Origin: Symbiodinium natans
Lineage: Eukaryota > Sar > Dinophyceae > Suessiales > Symbiodiniaceae
Assembly (NCBI GenBank): GCA_905221605.1
Contig: CAJNDS010001857.1
Coordinates: 713,293-740,123, forward strand
Direction of reading: 5' to 3'
Length of the DNA stretch: 26,831 nucleotides
A model generated the notes under the pieces. It saw only the letters and a program-made list of their open reading frames with translations. It did not search any database and was not told the origin of the DNA. Positions 22,911-26,831 of the stretch are shown one piece after another. Numbering within the stretch: position 1 is the stretch's first letter; each line of letters begins with the position of its first letter. The position numbers were made by a program, and so were the translations under genes.

Positions 22911-24362
22911 TGGCTTGTGTTAAGTGCTTGGTACTACGGCGTGATTGTTTTGTGTATTGGTGCATCCGAAGAGAAAATAATGAACCTTCTATTTTCTTAA
23001 TGGTATGGGATTCTTTGAGCGGGTGGGTTTTTTTCCGTTGCCTAGACACACTGCTGGAACTTGAGATGCTGAACCCTAAACCCTAAACCCTAAACCCTAA
23101 ACAAGTCAACATGAAGGGTCGAAGACTCGAAGGCCAAGGCTTTCAGACCCTGAACCTTTTTGGGCCTGCACCCTGAACATCTTCACTTCGGCCTTCTGCC
23201 TTTACTAGTTCATGGTTGGGAGAATATTGAAAATCAAAAAGGGTTTAGGGTTTAGGGTTTAGGGCGTAGGGTTTAGGGTTTAGGGTTTAGAGTTTAGGGT
23301 TTAGGGTTTTTATTATTCCTTATTGGGTTTAAGTACCCTCAAAAATGTAAAACGGTACCCGACTATGACAAAGTTTAACAGACTGCGGGTTTCGGTGTTG
23401 AAGGTTTTGGGTGCCGGGCCTGCTTTCCTCGCCCTCGGCCCCTTCCGCGACCACGCGCGCAGACCTCATCTTCGGGCTGAGTCTTGGGTTTAGGGTTTTG
23501 GGGTTTTGGGGTTTTAGGGGTTAGGGTCTAGGGTCTAGGGTTTAGGGTTTAGGGCTGAAGGGATAGGCTTTCGGCCAAGCCTGCTCTATGCTCCGATACT
23601 AGTACGTATATCCACGTGCCCACTACAGAACATAAAGAGAGCCAAGAGCAAAGAGCATGTAATCTTCTAGTCCAACGCACAGAAAATCCCTTACCGCTCG
23701 GTGATTCCATCGTCTTATGATTGCAATCGCGATCGAAAGCCTAAACCCTAAGCCCTAAAAAAAGTTGTTGCGTCGTTCCTCTCAGCACTGGCACCCTAAA
23801 CCCCAAACACCCCGCGGAGGTTAGTTGAAGGTTCATGGTACTGATTAACCAATTCTAACCGTACTTAAACATGTTCTTATAACCATGTTAGGGCACTCAA
23901 GGGGCTTACAAGTGGGTTTGAAGTACAGTTATCATTGGCTAATAAGTACCCTGAATCTCCAAGTACAGGGCTTGGAGGATCGATAAGGTTGAAGGGGTTC
24001 AGTGTCTCGAAAAGGTAAACCGATACAACAAGCTGACGGGTGGCCACAAAGCTGTATTCTCGCATGACAGAAGCTTGTGAAGCTTAAAGGCTCAGAGATT
24101 TTTATAGGCGGCTGGTCGTGCGGCTGAGAAGACTAAACCCTAAACCCTAAACCCTAAACCCTAAACCCTAAACCCTAGACGCTCAACCCTAAACTTCCCT
24201 AAACCCTAAACTTCCCTAAACCCTAAACCGTAAACCCTAAACCCTAAACCCCGTAATAACTCCAAGTTCAGCCCTGAGCTCAGCACCCGTCGGCCCTCCG
24301 GTACCGAAGGCGCAGGTCTCTTGGCCTCAGAAGCTCGGTTTAGGGTTTAGGCTTTAGGGTTT
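22911..24362. other. Telomere-array-rich stretch, no supported gene
   Basis: Arrays: CCCTAAA at 23070-23102 and 24133-24252; TTTAGGG with variants at 23240-23310 and 23480-23555. A foldback element (family E) lies at 23824-23963. A GC-rich segment at about 23400-23480 has open frames without motifs. Nothing else is supported. Confidence 0.5.
23824..23963. mobile_element. Family E foldback element (TA-flanked MITE)
   Basis: Arms of about 40 bp: left GGTACTGATTAACCAAT plus TCTAACCGTACTT pairs with the inverse of right AAGTACAGTTATCATTGG plus CTAATAAGTACC, about 80% complementary. The pairing extends outwards to GTTGAAGG / CTCCAAG. TA stands on both sides (23822-23823 and 23964-23965), as in Tc1/mariner-like or PIF-like insertions. 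140 bp, non-coding. Confidence 0.75.
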
Positions 24363-24454
24363 ATAGAAATTGTATAGGGTTTGGGTCCCAATAACGTTTT
24401 GAGCGAAAGTTTTGAGTTAGATATTAGGTTTTAGGGGTCGGCGTGGGGAAATTT

Positions 24455-24985
24455 GGGCTCCGGAAATTAATTTTGGGCTTGGGGCCAATTTTGGGCTTTG
24501 GAAGCCAATTTTGGGCTGTGGAAGCCAATTTTTGCTTTGGAGCCAATCTGAGCCAATTTTGTGCTCCGGAAGCTAATTTTGGGCTTGGGCAAGTTTTGTT
24601 CTTTGGGGGCCAATTTTAAGCTTTGGAAGCCAATTTTGGGCTGTGGAAGCCAATTTTGTGCTTTGGAGCCAATTTGAGCCAATTTTGGGCTCCGGAAGCC
24701 AATTTTGTGCTTTGGAGCCAATTTTGGGCTCTGGAGGCAATTTTGGCATTTGGGCTTCGGGGGTCAATTTTGAGCCAATCTTGGGCTTTGGGAGCCAATT
24801 TTAGGCTGCAGAAGTGCCAATTTGGGCTTTGGGAGCCAGTTTTGGGCTTTGGGAGCAAATTTTCGGCTTTGGAAGCTACAAGGCAATGTGGGCTTTGGGA
24901 GTCATTTTTGGGCTTTGGAAGCCAATTTTGGGCTTTGGCAGCCAATTTTGGGCTTTGGGAGGCGATTTGGGCTTTGGTTTGCCGG
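24455..24985. repeat. ~20-bp minisatellite (GCCAATTTTGGGCTTTGGAA)
   Basis: About 25 units of variable length (19-29 bp), each with CCAATTTTGGGCT or a variant and TTTGGAAG. Units near the ends are more diverged than those in the middle. Open frames through it on both strands are repeat translations. Confidence 0.85.
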
Positions 24986-25005
24986 GACCCGGGAAGGCCC
25001 CAGAG

Positions 25006-25057
25006 GTTTAAGTAAATTGAACATTTGGCCTCCCGCTGTGGATTAATTTACTTAAAC
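25006..25057. other. Perfect 13-bp inverted repeat (hairpin)
   Basis: GTTTAAGTAAATT (25006-25018) and AATTTACTTAAAC (25045-25057) are exact reverse complements around a 26-base loop. CAGAG outside the left arm and its inverse outside the right arm extend the pairing with one bulge. Lies in the X-proximal part of element 2. Confidence 0.8.
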
Positions 25058-25123
25058 TCTGTTGGTCAGCTGTTTAGACAAACATCTTGGAAAATTCAGA
25101 ATGATACCACATACAATTTCTAT

Positions 25124-25323
25124 TTGTTTTGTCTTGAGGGTTTAGGGTTTAGGGTTTAGGGTTTAGAGTTTTGGGTTACGGGGGTCCTTCACACCCCAAG
25201 CCCCACCAAAAAACTACTGGTTTACCCTAAGACCCCTAGAACCCTAAAACCCTAAACCCTAAACCCTAGACCCTAAACCCTAAACCCTAGACCCTAGACC
25301 CTAAACCCTAACCCCTCTTTCAG
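25124..25323. repeat. TTTAGGG (25138-25165) and CCCTAAA (25224-25315) arrays
   Basis: A short G-strand array, about 60 bp of other sequence, then a C-strand array with CCCTAGA variants that ends just before a pyrimidine-rich AG acceptor. Confidence 0.7.
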
Positions 25324-25389
25324 TCGGCATGGCCCATGCGACTGAAGTTTCGGGGGCCCAAGGCGCAGCTTGCTGCATGTCGGGAGCTC
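25324..25389 (+). CDS. Candidate exon, unassigned
   Basis: A strong acceptor-like sequence (CCCCTCTTTCAG) precedes a frame reading SAWPMRLKFRGPKAQLAACR then EL before TAG. A second frame is also open (GMAHATEVSGAQGAACCMSG). No family recognised. Similar in setting to the hydrolase exons (array, acceptor, short open stretch, array). Confidence 0.35.
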
Positions 25390-25399
25390 TAGGCAGCTA

Positions 25400-25690
25400 A
25401 CGTTTAGGGTTGAGGTTTACGGGTTTGGGGTTTAGGGTTTAGGGTTCGGGTTTAGGGTTTAGGGTTTAGGGTTTAGGGTTTAGGGTTTAGGGTTTAGGGT
25501 TTAGGGTTTAGGGTTTAGGGTGTAGGGTTTAGGGTTTAGGGTTTAGGGTTTAGGGTTTAGGGTTTAGGGTTTAGGGTTTAGGGTTTAGGGTTGTTTGTTG
25601 TTTAGGGTTTAGGGTTGTTTAGGGTTTAGGGGGGTTTAGGGTTTAGGGTTGTTTAGGGTTTAGGGTTTAGGGTTTAGGGTTTAGGGTTTA
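25400..25690. repeat. Longest TTTAGGG array of the window
   Basis: About 38 units, mostly perfect, with a TTTAGGGTTG variant repeated at about 25590, 25612 and 25648. Bounded on both sides by unique DNA, so it is internal and not a chromosome end. Confidence 0.9.
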
Positions 25691-26108
25691 AACCCGTGCT
25701 TTCAAAAAAACTGTGCCCAGTACACTTTTTTTTGTACTTAGAGAAGGCGTCACGCTGTTTTTGTCCTCAGTACACCTGGGATCCCTGCAGACATGTAGTG
25801 TCGGACTGTTTCGAGCAACGGTCTTCCTATATGGTCCTATATGGAGTGGACGGTGTCAATTCAGACGTCTTGAGCTCACTACATGTAGGGTGTCCTGGGC
25901 ATTCGCAGGATAACTTTGACTTGCGACCACGTTGGCACCCATCTGCCGCTGATCCCGGATTGCGAGGGCCCTAGGCAGCACCCATGTTAGCGTTGGATTA
26001 CTATAACACTGCTAACGTAGTCCCCGCCTGGCATCCACACCCAGCCGCCAGCGTTGCTGCCAGGGCCTGTCTGAGACAACGTGCAGCTCCAGATCGATAT
26101 TAAGTATA
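25691..26108. other. Unique sequence, no supported gene
   Basis: Open frames of 66-92 codons at 25696-25974 have no recognised motif. CTACATGTAG-like and TGTTAGCGT/GCTAACG near-palindromes occur (25988-26018). Nothing firmer is seen. Confidence 0.35.
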
Positions 26109-26450
26109 CTGAGGCCCACACATTGCGCCGGGTGATCTCGAGATCCTAGGTCGAGGCAGGCGAGATCAGAAGCGTACAGAGACCCGAGACCCACACGTTG
26201 CACCTGCAGGGCCGCGCCACGCGGAGCGATCTCCTCGCGGCGGGGACATATAAGAATGCGCAGGAGACTGAGGCCCGCACGTTGCGCCTGGCCCTCGCCA
26301 TGTCGATCGAGAGGATCCTGGCGACAATTTAAGAAGCGATTAAAACGACACCCGACACCCGAGGCCCACACGGAACATTGTGCCTGGTCCATGCCAGGTG
26401 GATTGACCTCCCAGGCGAACAACAGAAGAAGCAACGCAATCTGGAACAAA
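26109..26450. repeat. Degenerate ~80-93 bp tandem repeat
   Basis: A core like GAGGCCCACACGTTGCGCC appears at about 26111, 26190, 26269 and 26361, each followed by a GATC-containing segment and preceded by AT-richer AAG/GCG sequence. Similarity is partial. A 145-codon minus-strand frame crosses it and is probably a by-product. Confidence 0.55.
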
Positions 26451-26640
26451 AATCAACCCGACAAAAAAAGGTGCCTGGCCCACGCCCGATCCCCGGCCCA
26501 AACCCCAAACCCCAAACCCTAAACCCTAGCCTGTAATTTACCCTCAACCCTAAGCCTGCGGGCTCCCGCAACAGCCTGGCTGGCCTGCAGCCCGTGGAAC
26601 ATCCCAGGCAGTGGGTCCTGGCGTGGACAAAAAACACGCG

Positions 26641-26831
26641 CACAGACACAGACACAGACACAGACACAGACACAGACACAGACACAGACACAGACACAGA
26701 CACACACGCAGACACAGACACACACGCAGACACCCACACAGACACCCACACACAGACACACAGACACAGACACACACACACACACACACACAGACACACA
26801 CACACACACACACACACGCAGACACACACAC
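26641..26831. repeat. (CAGACA)n / (CA)n microsatellite
   Basis: Eight or more CAGACA units turn into mixed CACACG, CACCCA and CA repeats and run to the end of the window. Long Cys/Val frames on the minus strand are repeat translations. A short CCCTAAA tract lies at 26505-26526. Confidence 0.9.

Larger units (their letters stand above)
24363..25123 (+). mobile_element. X/Y-ended element 2 enclosing a 20-bp minisatellite
   Basis: Y end at the left (ATAGAAATTGTATAGGG then TTTGGGTCCC), X end at the right (the inverse reads AATAGAAATTGTATGTGGT). Orientation is opposite to element 1. Outside the X end both elements have CCCTCAAG close by. Inside, both X-proximal parts contain ACCAACAGA. The middle is a repeat unrelated to that of element 1. 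Confidence 0.65.

Noticed and set aside
22255-23000. A 160-177 residue decapeptide-repeat protein
   Set aside because: The 30-bp minisatellite gives two overlapping open frames; no start context, splice signals or unique domain.
24467-25046. Repeat proteins on both strands
   Set aside because: Open frames through the 20-bp minisatellite on opposite strands; unit length varies, so frames drift.
26109-26340. tRNA gene or tRNA-derived SINE suggested by TCGAGATCC segments
   Set aside because: No cloverleaf pairing or A-box/B-box spacing could be built around them.
1-26831. Chromosome end (true telomere)
   Set aside because: Telomere-type arrays occur throughout, in both orientations and between exons; the longest ones are bounded by unique DNA on both sides.
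26329-26831. Cys/Val-rich membrane proteins
   Set aside because: Translation of the CA/CAGACA microsatellite.
1-26831. Dinoflagellate spliced-leader relics (CCATTTTGGCTCAAG-type)
   Set aside because: Looked for by eye; CCATTTTGGCG at about 7792 matches only part of it and lacks the CTCAAG end.

Overview
The window looks like nuclear DNA of a dinoflagellate or close alveolate relative. The evidence is: plant/alveolate-type telomere heptamers (TTTAGGG/CCCTAAA) scattered in both orientations, genes cut into short exons, introns whose best-fitting donors are a mix of GT, GC and GA with AG acceptors, and a frame carrying a 'DNRRL' block that I associate with alveolate proteins. Genus cannot be read from the sequence. 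No bacterial gene layout, operon, tRNA, rRNA or CRISPR array was found.

Positions 584-9147 (+ strand) hold the catalytic part of one serine beta-lactamase-family hydrolase (PF00144 type). It is split over at least 12 small exons that I assembled by eye. SxxK (SAAK), the HTSG region, Y-N-S, a PLGLP block, a GGG-Q-MSC block, YGLLMWIN and FVVSLG occur in the order usual for the family. Codon phase is continuous over the junctions from exon 1 to exon 11. None of these exons stands out as a long ORF, so a plain ORF scan misses the gene. Thr-rich exons follow (9343-9762), then weaker Thr-, Cys- and Pro-rich exon candidates to 16898. A terminal exon (17604-17737) encodes one hydrophobic helix, a basic stop-transfer stretch and a short tail. 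The simplest reading is one membrane-anchored surface hydrolase of about 17 kb; the join between the two halves is inferred.

Most introns are built from telomere-type arrays (about 3 to 40 units, G-strand and C-strand versions alternating) and from short terminal-inverted-repeat elements. I see five small foldback families: A (four copies), B (two copies, one with a perfect 8-bp target duplication), C, D and E. One copy of A coincides almost exactly with an intron of the hydrolase gene and carries a TTTAGGG array inside it.

From 17.9 kb the character changes. There is an AT-rich island (17.94-18.78 kb), then a 5'-truncated retrotransposon ORF (18756-19718) with a zinc-knuckle and endonuclease-like tail. 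After that comes a repeat-rich zone (20.75-25.7 kb) with four unrelated minisatellites. Two of these are enclosed by a shared pair of end sequences with the core ATAGAAATTGTAT, and a third lies beside an orphan copy of one end. This looks like an undescribed repeat-carrying element family. The right edge holds a degenerate ~80-bp tandem repeat and a CA/CAGACA microsatellite. A minus-strand coding relic lies at 14185-14724.
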